Assembly: GCF_000011365.1 (NCBI RefSeq)
Contig: NC_004463.1
Location: 2,032,001 to 2,096,000, forward strand
Direction: 5' to 3'
Source of the DNA: Bradyrhizobium diazoefficiens USDA 110
GTDB taxonomy: Bacteria; Pseudomonadota; Alphaproteobacteria; Rhizobiales; Xanthobacteraceae
DNA: 64,000 nucleotides
In this document: positions 49,787-58,695 of the stretch, piece by piece
Layout of the letters: every line of letters begins with the position of its first letter
Position numbering within the stretch: position 1 is the stretch's first letter
Program-made: the position numbers and the translations under genes
The notes under the pieces: model-generated
The model's input: the letters and a program-made list of their open reading frames with translations, nothing else
The model's database searches: none
What the model was told of the DNA's origin: nothing

Positions 49787-51895
49787 TTATTCCTCCGGAT
49801 CATGCACCGGAGGAGCGCCCGACCATTCTTCGGAGATTGCGCCCCAATCGACGCCACGCTCTTCGGTAAGCGTCCACACCTTCCAGAAATCCGGGTCCGC
49901 CGACTGCGGCCGCTGCGCATCGGGCAATTCATCGACCTCAACCAGCACCGGGATCGGCGCTGCCCAGCCCAAAAGAACCGCTTGGCGGGACGGAAGACTC
50001 GGCAGTTCACGCAAGAGTCCACCTACATTGTCTGGGACAAGGCGTGCGACGAGGTTCTGGTCCGCGTCATTGACGATACGGTGCAGCACAAACGTGTTGC
50101 ATTGGGCGAGAACCGTTGGAGAGAGCTCCGATGGTCGCTGCGACGAAAGGACGAGCCCGAGCCCGAACTTGCGCCCCTCTCGAGCGATACGCTCGAACAC
50201 CTCGCGACAAAGTTGGGTTGGAGATGACGCAGGACCATCATCATCTTTACCGCGTCGAACGAATGTGTGGGCTTCCTCCAACACGAGTACGGTCGGCAAG
50301 GTCTGGCCCTTCGGATGGCCACGGCGATATCGCTGAAGCGATTCGAAGACCAGCCGCGCCAAAACTGAAACGACGATGTGGACGATTTCGGACGGAACAA
50401 GAGACAGATCGACAACCGCGATCTGGCCGTTACTCGCCCCGTCGTCGCCGATATAGTCCTTTAGCCAGGATTCAAAGGAAGTCGGTGGATCGCGACCGAT
50501 CACGGCGCCGAGCCGCTGATCAGCGAGCATACCGCGAATCCGCAGCCCGAGCGTCGAGATAAACCCCGCGAGATTACCTCCTTGCTCGGTTGCCACCCGG
50601 TCAAGATGCTCGGCGAGAATATTTACGTCGAAGAACTGTGGGGCGTCCTCACTGATAAGGGTTGCGTGACCGATATCCGGCAGCGTTTGAGCCAATGTGT
50701 CCAGCGCACTGCGGATCGTTTCGAGGTCGGAAATCGTAAAATCGTTGAAGAAATTACCTGATCGCCGGCCATCTACAATTCCCGTGATCGTCGTGGAAAT
50801 CGCTGCAAGAGCGCCACTAGCGGTACCGAGGGTCTCCCCGCCAAACTGCGAACAATCTGACGCGATCGTTTCAAGGAGCCGTGCGCACTCGAATCTTGCT
50901 TTTGCTGCGCCCCCGAAAGCCTGTGTGCCAGTGTTCAGCATCGCCGAGATCCGAATCGAATAAGAACCAAGGTAGCGCCGAATCATCGCCTCTCTGGGAA
51001 CTCCCTCCGTTTGGCCGGCCTTCAGCTCCCTCAGCCCCTGCATCAGCAACGGGCGTTGTGCCCCTGGCTGGGCGTGAGCGACTGCGGTCCACTCGTGCCC
51101 GCTCCAGAGCCACGCAGGGACATCGAGCGGCCGCTCTCCTCCCGTCACGGGCGGAACACGAAACAACCGCAGCTCGTCTCCGCGATCAGCGAAAGCTCTG
51201 GCATATTCGCCATTGGGATCGAGAACGATGAACCGCGCGTTGGGCACCCCCGTCTTGCCAGCCTCCTTGAGGGACTTCTCTGCGGCCTCCATAGACCATC
51301 GAATCAGACCCGCCACCGTGCATGATTTACCGCTACCGGTGTTTCCCAATACGGCCAGATGCCGACCGAAAAGCTTGTCAGGGTCCACCATGATGGCCGC
51401 GCTCGACGCCATCGGCGACGATCCTATTCTGACTCTCTTATCGTCGTCCCTCGCGCCCACGATGGCTTCGATCTGCGGGGCGGTCGGGATAAGAACTTGG
51501 TCCCCCACTGACGGAAACGCGACCACGCCACGGGAGAGTTCGTATCTGGTCATACCCGAGGCGCGGTCGCGCCGAGAGGTCAGCGTTCCCACCGGCGATA
51601 GCGACATCTTTCGGAGCGGGAATGGAAGATCAATCAGGCCGAAGTCTTTCAGGCCAGAGCGCTTTGGATAAGGAGAGCGTTCGATCCCAATCCAGGTTAT
51701 GTAGGCGACTGTCGCGCCCGCTTCATTTGGGATGAGCACATACCCATTGAGACGCGGAAACCCCGCCGGAACTCCAGTATTCAATGCCGTGGAGTGCGGA
51801 GCGTCCAGTTCAAGAAGCGCCCGAACTTCGTCAGGCGCAACCGATTCGACGACACCGACAACAAGGCCCGACAATCGTTCGATTGGAGTTGTCAT
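49787..51895 (-). CDS. herA: HerA-like ATPase/translocase
   Basis: A 702-residue FtsK/HerA-superfamily ATPase. Residues 5-75 form a HAS barrel typical of HerA. Walker A is AVLGNTGSGKS (181-191), Walker B VLVLEEAH (near 536-543), followed by GLGLVLSSQRPSELS and the NTFVLHRIVNDADQ sensor/finger region. HerA forms hexameric rings and pairs with a nuclease (NurA) in archaea or with SIR2-type NADases in bacterial defence. Here the upstream gene is SIR2, 7 bases away, and sbcD starts 8 bases downstream, so all were one operon. Intact. Confidence 0.9.
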   Translation of the reverse strand: MTTPIERLSGLVVGVVESVAPDEVRALLELDAPHSTALNTGVPAGFPRLNGYVLIPNEAGATVAYITWIGIERSPYPKRSGLKDFGLIDLPFPLRKMSLSPVGTLTSRRDRASGMTRYELSRGVVAFPSVGDQVLIPTAPQIEAIVGARDDDKRVRIGSSPMASSAAIMVDPDKLFGRHLAVLGNTGSGKSCTVAGLIRWSMEAAEKSLKEAGKTGVPNARFIVLDPNGEYARAFADRGDELRLFRVPPVTGGERPLDVPAWLWSGHEWTAVAHAQPGAQRPLLMQGLRELKAGQTEGVPREAMIRRYLGSYSIRISAMLNTGTQAFGGAAKARFECARLLETIASDCSQFGGETLGTASGALAAISTTITGIVDGRRSGNFFNDFTISDLETIRSALDTLAQTLPDIGHATLISEDAPQFFDVNILAEHLDRVATEQGGNLAGFISTLGLRIRGMLADQRLGAVIGRDPPTSFESWLKDYIGDDGASNGQIAVVDLSLVPSEIVHIVVSVLARLVFESLQRYRRGHPKGQTLPTVLVLEEAHTFVRRGKDDDGPASSPTQLCREVFERIAREGRKFGLGLVLSSQRPSELSPTVLAQCNTFVLHRIVNDADQNLVARLVPDNVGGLLRELPSLPSRQAVLLGWAAPIPVLVEVDELPDAQRPQSADPDFWKVWTLTEERGVDWGAISEEWSGAPPVHDPEE

Positions 51896-51902
51896 GATCG
51901 CC

Positions 51903-53207
51903 TCATATCGGCCCGGTTGCAGTCGCTGAAAGCGGCACAGTAGCCGGATCGTTGAGTTTCGGATCGCCTGGGCGATGCTTCAACAATTCCGTCACTCGAC
52001 CCGATATGTAGTCGAGCGCCGGTTTTGGCAGGTAGTTTGCGACCAACGTTGCAAGATCCGAGAAATGCGGCCCGATCAGCAGCGAGACCTGTGCATCGCG
52101 CGTCTTTTCAACAAATGCTTTGAGGCGATCGTCCGCCGCATAGGCCATGATCACCAAATGGGTCGACGGAATCGTGAGCATATCGAATAGCACCCGATTC
52201 ACGTGATCGTCGCCGAACCCATATCCGTAGGTCACGACAACGGCGTTAGGTCGGCAAGCTGCGGCCGCAAAATCGCGAAAGAGCTCCGCATACGGATATT
52301 GCGTTGTTTCGACGTCCTTCGCAGGATTGGGGTAGATCATGACCGTATCGACGGGTTCTTTGGGAATGTCGGTATGATCCGCAGGCGCTCCGAATGGGAT
52401 GCCCTTGCGATAGATCCGCCGTTCGTCCTTATCAAAAAACCAGTCCAGTGAACCATGGAGCTTAGTGAGGCGAATGACGCCCTCCATGAACCGCGGCTCA
52501 CCCCGAATGCCGGGTGGATTGTAGTGGACATCAACTTCAACGCGCGACGCCCGGAAGACCGGGTTCAGGGCACCGACAAATCTATCGATGATCCGAAGAC
52601 CTGCAAAATCGCAACCATGTTCGATCAGGCGGTCGTAGTTTGTTGTGAAGACGTGCAAACGTTCACGAGATGCAGCGCGGCTCGCAAAACTCAGCAGGAA
52701 TGATTGCAGAGCACCTAGGGCAGCATCTTTTGAAGCGGGATCCTTTCCAGCAACAATCCCGCTTTCCGTCTTCAACAATGAAGTGAGAAAGCCAGACATC
52801 TGGGCGTCGATGCCCTTCTTGAGGGTGTTTTCTGCTCCCTTGTCGATGACCCCCAACCCCTCGAGCAGAGCAAGCGCACTTCGAAACTGATCTTCGATGT
52901 TTGCCGCACCTCTTTTCATCGCCGTCGCTCCGGCCTGGGCGTGCGCGTCGATCGCGGCGTCATATGACGTGCCAAATGTAACCTTGGCCATGCCTGTGGC
53001 CCCTACGCCCCCCAGGTAACCAACCGCTGTGGTGAACCCACTGCCGAGCAGCAGGTTGAGGTGCTCTGCTTGGAAAACAGCAGAGAGCCACGGCTCGATA
53101 TGCTTTCGAGCGCTATTGGTCAGGGAATCCAATTCATCTGGGTCAGTGGGTAGATCGTCCCAGGCGCCTGAGTGACTGCCTACGCGATAAAAGTGCTTCT
53201 TATCCAT
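51903..53207 (-). CDS. SIR2-family NADase-like defence protein
   Basis: A 434-residue SIR2-like protein from ATG 53207, preceded by GGGGGTAAGT; an upstream TTG is less likely. NAD-binding motifs: LNLLLGSGFTTAVG near residue 50, HVFTTNYDRLIEHGCD near 190, the catalytic His in RLTKLHGSLDWFF, and VVVTYGYGFGDDHVN near 330. Standalone bacterial SIR2 proteins hydrolyse NAD during phage infection, and with HerA form a known anti-phage pair. The residues needed for catalysis appear present. It heads the operon and likely sets off the abortive response. Confidence 0.88.
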   Translation of the reverse strand: MDKKHFYRVGSHSGAWDDLPTDPDELDSLTNSARKHIEPWLSAVFQAEHLNLLLGSGFTTAVGYLGGVGATGMAKVTFGTSYDAAIDAHAQAGATAMKRGAANIEDQFRSALALLEGLGVIDKGAENTLKKGIDAQMSGFLTSLLKTESGIVAGKDPASKDAALGALQSFLLSFASRAASRERLHVFTTNYDRLIEHGCDFAGLRIIDRFVGALNPVFRASRVEVDVHYNPPGIRGEPRFMEGVIRLTKLHGSLDWFFDKDERRIYRKGIPFGAPADHTDIPKEPVDTVMIYPNPAKDVETTQYPYAELFRDFAAAACRPNAVVVTYGYGFGDDHVNRVLFDMLTIPSTHLVIMAYAADDRLKAFVEKTRDAQVSLLIGPHFSDLATLVANYLPKPALDYISGRVTELLKHRPGDPKLNDPATVPLSATATGPI

Positions 53208-53284
53208 ACTTACCCCCAAACCGCGATCGCGGCTCTTTTCTTCGTCAATCGCGCCATGCGGAACGGAGTAAATTTATGATCCCG

Positions 53285-54205
53285 CTATGCCTCATCGATT
53301 GCTGCTCCCGGCGACCATGGCCCGCTCGGCGGCCAAATTCGTTCTTCTTTCAATCCGACGACCAGGGGCATCAAGAAGAGGCGGAGATCGGCGACGGTAA
53401 CGGCAAAAGCATCCGGTGCGGCTGCCATCCGATCGCGCTCCAGGAAGGCGCGCCACTGGGCGGCCCATGTTTCCGCGAATTCATCGGTCAGACCGACCGG
53501 GACAACGGATGGGAGGACCGTTCCGCGTCGCTCGAAGGTCCGCTGAATTGCCTCGGCAAGAGCGGCCCGGCGAAGCTCGAATGTTCGGGAGATTACCCAG
53601 AGATCATAGAAATCCTTGAGCCGACTGTTGGCCACGCCGAGCGTCACGAGCGCTGCGAATTTCTCAGCTACCACTGTTTCGACCGGATATGCGCGAAGGT
53701 GCGGCGTTGGGGCGTCCAGCAGGGTGGGATAGTCGATCTCGACCGCCGCGGGTGTAATGGCGTCGCCGAAACCGATGTCGACCTGGATCGGAATACGCGC
53801 CCCGGCGATAGTTGCCGTTGTGCGGACCCGCACGCCACCATATTCCAGCTCCTCACGAATCGGGGTCGCCATCAGCGCTGCGACATCAAACGTCACACCG
53901 TCATCGACGACCGGCTGCGCACAAATGGCCCGGAAGGTTTCGGCAATGGCTTCGGTGTCGCGGTCGCCGTGGCCAAGCAGATCCAGATCGCGCGTAGGCC
54001 GAAACGGATCGGCTATCCAGGTCACGAAGAGCATCGCACCTTTGAGGATGAAGCGGTCGCGGTGCGGCGACGCGCTTAGCCGGTAGAGCAGACGCTCGAG
54101 CGCATATCGCGTCAGGAGAATCTGGAAGTCCGATCGCTCGGCACGTGCCCGATCGAGGAGCCGCGCTCGCACTGATGCGCCGATGTTGCGAGGCTCACGC
54201 GCCAT
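53285..54205 (-). CDS. abiEii: AbiEii/AbiGii-type nucleotidyltransferase toxin
   Basis: About 306 residues from MAREPRNIGASVRARLLDR, the start that overlaps the antitoxin stop by 11 bases. The nucleotidyltransferase core shows RFILKGAMLFVTWIAD and then PFRPTRDLDLLGHGDRDTEA, with the metal-binding DxD. Further on are VETVVAEKFAALVTLG and LKDFYDLWVI, which mark the AbiEii family. These enzymes transfer nucleotides to RNA targets and arrest growth after phage infection. It belongs to the type IV toxin-antitoxin pair with the next gene and ends 77 bases before the SIR2 start. Confidence 0.88.
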   Translation of the reverse strand: MAREPRNIGASVRARLLDRARAERSDFQILLTRYALERLLYRLSASPHRDRFILKGAMLFVTWIADPFRPTRDLDLLGHGDRDTEAIAETFRAICAQPVVDDGVTFDVAALMATPIREELEYGGVRVRTTATIAGARIPIQVDIGFGDAITPAAVEIDYPTLLDAPTPHLRAYPVETVVAEKFAALVTLGVANSRLKDFYDLWVISRTFELRRAALAEAIQRTFERRGTVLPSVVPVGLTDEFAETWAAQWRAFLERDRMAAAPDAFAVTVADLRLFLMPLVVGLKEERIWPPSGPWSPGAAIDEA

Positions 54206-54815
54206 CGGACACCATTGCTTCGACGTAGGGACGCATGACCGACCAGACCCGCGCCTTGCGAGCGTAATGCCAGAGTTGATCCGGCTTGCATCGGCGACGG
54301 CGGAGGCCTTCGCGCAGCCCCTCCATCGCGACGTCAAGGCCGATCTTGGTTCGGTAGCGAAAGCAATCGACAATTGTCCTCGCCGGATCCGTGATAGGAA
54401 CGTCGACATTCTCAATGCGGTGACGCTCGATCCCTTCGGTAAGCGCCGATCCGGTGAATCGCACGAACCGGATAGGTGGATAATCGATCTTGGGTCGCCA
54501 GGCGGAGCGATCGATCGCCATCCATACAGCCGACGGCATCTGCAGCGTCAGTTCGTGGTATTGGAGGGCCGAGGTAAGACAGACCACACCCTTTGGAACC
54601 AGAACTGCTGCCTCGGCGAGGGTATGGGCAGCCTCGAGGTGGGCGTCGGGGAGTTGATAGAGCCCACGTGCTGGGCGGACGACTGCCTCCTCCCGAACAA
54701 GACGGGCAAGCGTCTCCGGGCCGATGCCTTCGGCGATGAAATCCTTCAGCCGGAGCATTCCTCGGGTCTTCAGGAGGTCGAGCGCGCGAAGTCGCTGGGC
54801 GCTGGTGGACGGCAT
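54195..54815 (-). CDS. abiEi: AbiEi-type antitoxin/repressor
   Basis: About 206 residues from MPSTSAQRLRALDLLKTRG; a start 51 bases earlier is possible. The N-terminal winged helix (RLKDFIAEGIGPETLARLV, then RPARGLYQLPD) binds the promoter. The C-terminal part has GVVCLTSALQYHELT and ITDPARTIVDCFRYRTKIG of the AbiEi family, which neutralises the toxin. The 11-base overlap with the toxin gene implies coupled translation and autoregulation. Confidence 0.85.
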   Translation of the reverse strand: MPSTSAQRLRALDLLKTRGMLRLKDFIAEGIGPETLARLVREEAVVRPARGLYQLPDAHLEAAHTLAEAAVLVPKGVVCLTSALQYHELTLQMPSAVWMAIDRSAWRPKIDYPPIRFVRFTGSALTEGIERHRIENVDVPITDPARTIVDCFRYRTKIGLDVAMEGLREGLRRRRCKPDQLWHYARKARVWSVMRPYVEAMVSDGA

Positions 54816-55028
54816 GGAGTGTGACGTTTCCTCTGATCTGGAAAGATATAGCAGATGTTTTATCACAAGGTCGTTGGCTTGAAAATCCCCGAATCATCGC
54901 CCATCCCCATCCTTCCTCGAAGCTTGACCGAGTGGTGTCGGACGACGACGGCATCGTCGCCGACTTAATATTTTCCTAGTGCCCGGTGAGACGGGAACGC
55001 GCGGCGAAACGCTCATGACCGGCAGTGG

Positions 55029-55799
55029 CTATCCTGTCAGCGTAATCCGGCCGTCCTTCAGCCGATGCCGACTGGCTTGTGCCAGATTGACCGTATTCCG
55101 CACGAAATCGAGCCGCGCAATCCCAGCGTGGTAGGCTCGAAACGCCTCGCTCAGGGCATTATCCGTCACCTCAGGCGAGACTTGATCATCCTTGCCTGTC
55201 GTGAGCGGCACATTGTCGAGTGATAGCCCGCGCCCGCAAAGAAACGTCGTCACGATGACCTCGAAGGTCATCGGTGGACGGTGATCCATATGCCCCTCGT
55301 CCTGCGCGATGCGTTCGCCCGTCACGGCGCAGGAAACCAGACCGTCAGAACCGCTGTGGGTGGCGAAGAGATTATCGCGGGCCTTGTAGAGATCGAAGCG
55401 CACCGCGCGTCGAAAGGCTTGGGCGACCTCCTGCTTACGGCTGGGTGGTCGCTGGGAGATGCAGTGCGGATAGGAGAAATCCGTGCCGCTGCCGTCGGTG
55501 CGGATGATCCGGAAGCATTGCGTCCCATGCTCGGTCATCATAACCTGAAAATGGCTGACGCCACAGCCCACCTTGGCAACATATTCGGTGTGGCGTTCGA
55601 GAAGAGCGGCAACGTCGAGGCCATCCTCGTCGCTCACTCGCTCACCGGGCTGGTGGCGGTTCAGCATGGCCTTGAAGAACGCCGTTGCGTCGCCTTGCTT
55701 CTCGAAGCTGCGTGTCGCCAGCTCGACGGGTCTCGAACGCCCCCCCCATTCAAGCCGCCCCTGCTGCTGCCGCAAACTCGAACTGCGCCTCGCAGCCAT
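55029..55799 (-). CDS. DUF3223/DCL-family protein with HNH-like motif
   Basis: About 256 residues if started at 55799, overlapping the ATPase gene by 50 bases; a start downstream of the overlap is also possible. It contains VELATRSFEKQGDATAFF, then VSDEDGLDVAALLERHTEY and GCGVSHFQVM, which match DUF3223. Near the end is VSCAVTGERIAQDEGHMDHR, then PPMTF: a Cys, then DH, then PPxxF, resembling HNH/DCL homing-nuclease-like centres. As the last gene of a three-gene set with an SMC-like ATPase it would be the natural effector. Intact. Confidence 0.7.
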   Translation of the reverse strand: MAARRSSSLRQQQGRLEWGGRSRPVELATRSFEKQGDATAFFKAMLNRHQPGERVSDEDGLDVAALLERHTEYVAKVGCGVSHFQVMMTEHGTQCFRIIRTDGSGTDFSYPHCISQRPPSRKQEVAQAFRRAVRFDLYKARDNLFATHSGSDGLVSCAVTGERIAQDEGHMDHRPPMTFEVIVTTFLCGRGLSLDNVPLTTGKDDQVSPEVTDNALSEAFRAYHAGIARLDFVRNTVNLAQASRHRLKDGRITLTG

Positions 55800-58230
55800 T
55801 ATGCGCACATACCGGCTTTTTGAGAGTAAAGGGCCGCTGGAATTTCGTTCGACTGCACTTCTTGCAGGCAAACTGGCTGCGGAAGGTCTTGAACTCCTCC
55901 CAGCGCGCTTTCTCGTCACCAATCGAACTGTCGCCATAGGGCCCGTCCTGGAAGTGGCTGCCGAAATTCTCGATCTCGCCCTTCACCAGACTGTCGAGGA
56001 AGCGGTTGTTGACGCCCGGCACCAGCGCCGGCACTAGCTTGGCATCCTTGAGCAGGCCGGCGAGCGCAGAGGCCAATTCGCTGCGTTCGTAGGAATAGGC
56101 CCTCTCCAGCGGTCGGATGCGGACGCTGACCCCGAAATCCCGACAGATGCCGAGAAGCCACTCCTCCTCCGCCTGGCGCATCTCGTTGGCCGCCGACTGG
56201 CCCGCCGCCCAACGCGCCTCGATCATCTCATCGCTGACCTTGTGATCAGCGAAACGCGGCCCGTAGGCCGGATCGAGGCCAATGATCCGGGTGAAGTGCC
56301 ACGCTTTCGCCTCGAGCTGATCCTTCAAATAATTGAAGAACCGCTCGTCGTGCGTGGTGATCAGGATCTGGCAGTCTCCGAACATGGTGGCGATGAGTCC
56401 GGCAATAGTGCGCCTATGATCCGCATCGTAGGAGGTCACGATGTCGTCGAGCGCGATGATGGGCGCGCCTGCATTAAATTGCTTGATTGCAGCCATGCGC
56501 AACGCCAGCGCCACCGAATGGATCTGGGAGTCGCTCAAATAGCCACCCGGCTGCACGCCCGTGCGGTTCTTGGCGAAATCGATCAGGAGGTTGAGCCGCT
56601 GCTGGTTCGTGTCGTCTTCCGCCGGCAACTCCAACCGGATTGGCGCGGCGCCAGCGCCCTGGATCCGCTTGTAGATGTCGTTCATCGGCGTCTGAAGCTT
56701 GTCGAGCAGAGTCTGCACCTTCTTGCGGATCTCGGCCGAGATTATCGTCGCCTGCGCCGTCAACGCGTCGGAGAGTTTCCCCAGCTGTGTTCGCGTCCGT
56801 AGGGCGAGGTCCCGCTCGCTCTGTAGCTCCAGCAGCCGATCGATCTTCGTCTTGGCTTTGATATAGGTGTGGTCGCCTTGCTTCGACTCGATGTCGACGA
56901 TGGCCTGATCGAGCATAGCGAGCAGCTTGGCGATCGAGGCAACGATATCGGCCGAAGCCGGCACGGCAGCCTGAGGCCAGCCGGCGATGCCAGTTTGATA
57001 TGCGATGAGATCGGCTTTCAGTTTCGCTTCATCGTCGCCGAGGAGGCCAATAAGCCCCGGTAACGCCGCCACCAATTGGGTATGAGCTTTGGTCGCCGCG
57101 GTCTTGGCTGCGTCGAGCACCTTCTTGGCGGCGGCATAATCGGCCAGCTCTTCCAGATGCTTGGCGATATGTTCTCGGATGGCCCCGGCACTGCCCGCCG
57201 CCGAGTCGGTTACGGGCGTTTCACAGACTGGGCATACAGCAGGCGCCGGTACACCTTCGGCGAAAAGCGGCTCTGCGGCTTTCCACAAAGCCTGAAACAT
57301 AGTGCTCGCCGCCTTGCCGCGCTCCTCCGCTTCCTCCGCGACGGCGGCCGACAGCGCCCCCAAGGCCGCATCAAAGGTCGGAATAGCGCCGCCGACGACG
57401 GTCTTGCCGCTCTCCGCGTCCGTTACCTCAGACCACAAAGCGGCCGCCGCATTGCTGATCTGACGCAGGCCTGCAAGCCCTATCTTGTTCTCTTCGGCCT
57501 TGGCTCGCACTTCCAGCTCGATATAGGCCGGATCACCAGCCGTCAGCGCCATCAGCACTAGCACCGCGTCGAGCGGAGCCAAGACCGACGTGTTGGCGTA
57601 AGCGAGGATCGCCACCGAATCCCAGGCTTTCACCACCTGGGCCGTCTTCCGAGCAAGCTGGGTGTCTGCGCGCTGCAGTGCCGTGCCGTCCTCTGAGGCA
57701 GCCTTCACCTGCGTGCGCAGCGCGCGAATATTCTTCTGCACCTCGACCAGCGGGCCAAGCTGCAGCCAATTGGCGACATCCGTGTAGCGCTGTTCGGGCG
57801 TGTGGATTTCGACGAACGTGCGCAGCGCATGCCCGCGGATGATCGGCGGCACCGCGAAGCAGGCGTTCAAAGTCGTGGCCACCGCCGGTATCGGTCGCTT
57901 CGTCCCCGTCGCCGGTCGGCTGCCGTTGGTGGCATCCTTGCCCGAAACGACGCCAATCGTGACCGCCGGAGCGATCTTCGCCTCCTCCGACAGATTGTGC
58001 GCCATTGCGACGGGGCCGGCCTGATTGTTGATAGTGCGCTGCCCGAGCCTTTCGAGTGTGCCATCCTTGGAGAACATGAATTCCAGCGCATCGATGACAC
58101 TGGACTTGCCGCTGCCATTCGGCGCGAAGATCGCCAGACAGCGTTTTTTGCTGAAATCGAACGTCTTTGGTTGGAGATACGCGCGGAACCCGGAAAGTCC
58201 CAAGGATTGGAGGAAGTAAGGGTCAGCCAT
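55750..58230 (-). CDS. Zinc-hook AAA/ABC-type ATPase (RecF/SMC-like)
   Basis: An 826-residue protein from ATG 58230, whose start overlaps the small upstream gene by 8 bases. Walker A is IFAPNGSGKSSVIDALEF (near residue 35). A zinc hook CPVC lies near residue 332 between coiled coils, the ABC signature-like SDSQIHSVALALRMA and Walker B PIIALDDIVTSYDADH near 580, and ITTHDERFF after it. The last 45 residues are a zinc ribbon (CKKCSRTKFQRPF, then CAHNGCEAQF). The layout resembles defence ATPases such as those of Septu or ABC three-component systems, but I cannot name the system. Intact. Confidence 0.8.
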   Translation of the reverse strand: MADPYFLQSLGLSGFRAYLQPKTFDFSKKRCLAIFAPNGSGKSSVIDALEFMFSKDGTLERLGQRTINNQAGPVAMAHNLSEEAKIAPAVTIGVVSGKDATNGSRPATGTKRPIPAVATTLNACFAVPPIIRGHALRTFVEIHTPEQRYTDVANWLQLGPLVEVQKNIRALRTQVKAASEDGTALQRADTQLARKTAQVVKAWDSVAILAYANTSVLAPLDAVLVLMALTAGDPAYIELEVRAKAEENKIGLAGLRQISNAAAALWSEVTDAESGKTVVGGAIPTFDAALGALSAAVAEEAEERGKAASTMFQALWKAAEPLFAEGVPAPAVCPVCETPVTDSAAGSAGAIREHIAKHLEELADYAAAKKVLDAAKTAATKAHTQLVAALPGLIGLLGDDEAKLKADLIAYQTGIAGWPQAAVPASADIVASIAKLLAMLDQAIVDIESKQGDHTYIKAKTKIDRLLELQSERDLALRTRTQLGKLSDALTAQATIISAEIRKKVQTLLDKLQTPMNDIYKRIQGAGAAPIRLELPAEDDTNQQRLNLLIDFAKNRTGVQPGGYLSDSQIHSVALALRMAAIKQFNAGAPIIALDDIVTSYDADHRRTIAGLIATMFGDCQILITTHDERFFNYLKDQLEAKAWHFTRIIGLDPAYGPRFADHKVSDEMIEARWAAGQSAANEMRQAEEEWLLGICRDFGVSVRIRPLERAYSYERSELASALAGLLKDAKLVPALVPGVNNRFLDSLVKGEIENFGSHFQDGPYGDSSIGDEKARWEEFKTFRSQFACKKCSRTKFQRPFTLKKPVCAHNGCEAQFEFAAAAGAA

Positions 58231-58450
58231 TGGCCACCTCCGGTTTTGGAGGATTGGCACGTTCGCCTGCGAGTTTCAGGATGGCATCCTTGGCCTGAGC
58301 GACGGGGTTCTGAGCGGGCGCCGCCTTCAGGATGTACGTCTTCAGGATCTCCGCTAGGCCGGCATCGACACCTTCTCTTTGCTTCAGGCTTTCTCCCAAT
58401 GTCGTAAGAAATGCCTCCGGCGAATCTGCCGGCTCTGCTTCACCTTCCAC
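58223..58450 (-). CDS. Small acidic/helical protein preceding the ATPase
   Basis: A 75-residue protein, MEGEAEPADSPEAFLTTLGE at the start, then a helical middle and a Lys/Pro-rich tail ending EVANG. It overlaps the ATPase start by 8 bases (ATGGCTGA), which marks it as a true coupled gene. Small middle components of this kind occur in ABC three-component conflict systems; that parallel is inference. Confidence 0.6.
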   Translation of the reverse strand: MEGEAEPADSPEAFLTTLGESLKQREGVDAGLAEILKTYILKAAPAQNPVAQAKDAILKLAGERANPPKPEVANG

Positions 58451-58537
58451 GCATTTAGCCCCCAGTTGTTTGCTTCTGACAATACACCGCGACTAACCAA
58501 AGGAGAATGACGCTTCCTTGAAACTACGTGCCTTTAT

Positions 58538-58602
58538 GGGGAAAGCTTTCCCCTGCGGCCGAGCCGAGGTCTCGGCCGACCCCTTCTGCGGGGAAACCCC
58601 GC
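58538..58602. repeat. Three consecutive palindromes between divergent operons
   Basis: GGGGAAAGCTTTCCCC at 58538-58553 is a perfect palindrome. CGGCCGAG...CTCGGCCG (58556-58578) is an 8-bp stem with a 7-base loop. GCGGGGAAACCCCGC at 58588-58602 is a 6-bp stem with an AAA loop. They fall in the intergenic region between the minus-strand defence operon and the plus-strand DUF932 gene. Confidence 0.65.
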
Positions 58603-58614
58603 AATGCCCCATTA

Positions 58615-58690
58615 GAGTGAGAGGGCGGACCGGCTTCGCCATGACGGGTTGAAGAACGGAGGAGAGGCCTCCGGCGCCTGTCGTGGAGAT
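58615..58690 (+). promoter_or_regulatory. Structured leader 1, upstream of the DUF932 gene
   Basis: Begins GAGTGAGAGGGCGG. CCATGACGGG (58639-58648) pairs over ten bases with CCTGTCGTGG (58677-58686). Inside, CGGAGG and CCTCCG (58657-58662 and 58668-58673) form a second stem with loop AGAGG. Related leaders precede the ParB-like and methyltransferase genes. Probably an RNA-level regulator. Confidence 0.6.
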
Positions 58691-58695
58691 GAACC

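Noticed and set aside
55281..58407. Several plus-strand frames opposite the zinc-hook ATPase and DUF3223 genes
   Set aside because: Antisense shadows; the minus-strand frames carry Walker, hook and zinc-ribbon motifs and coupled starts.
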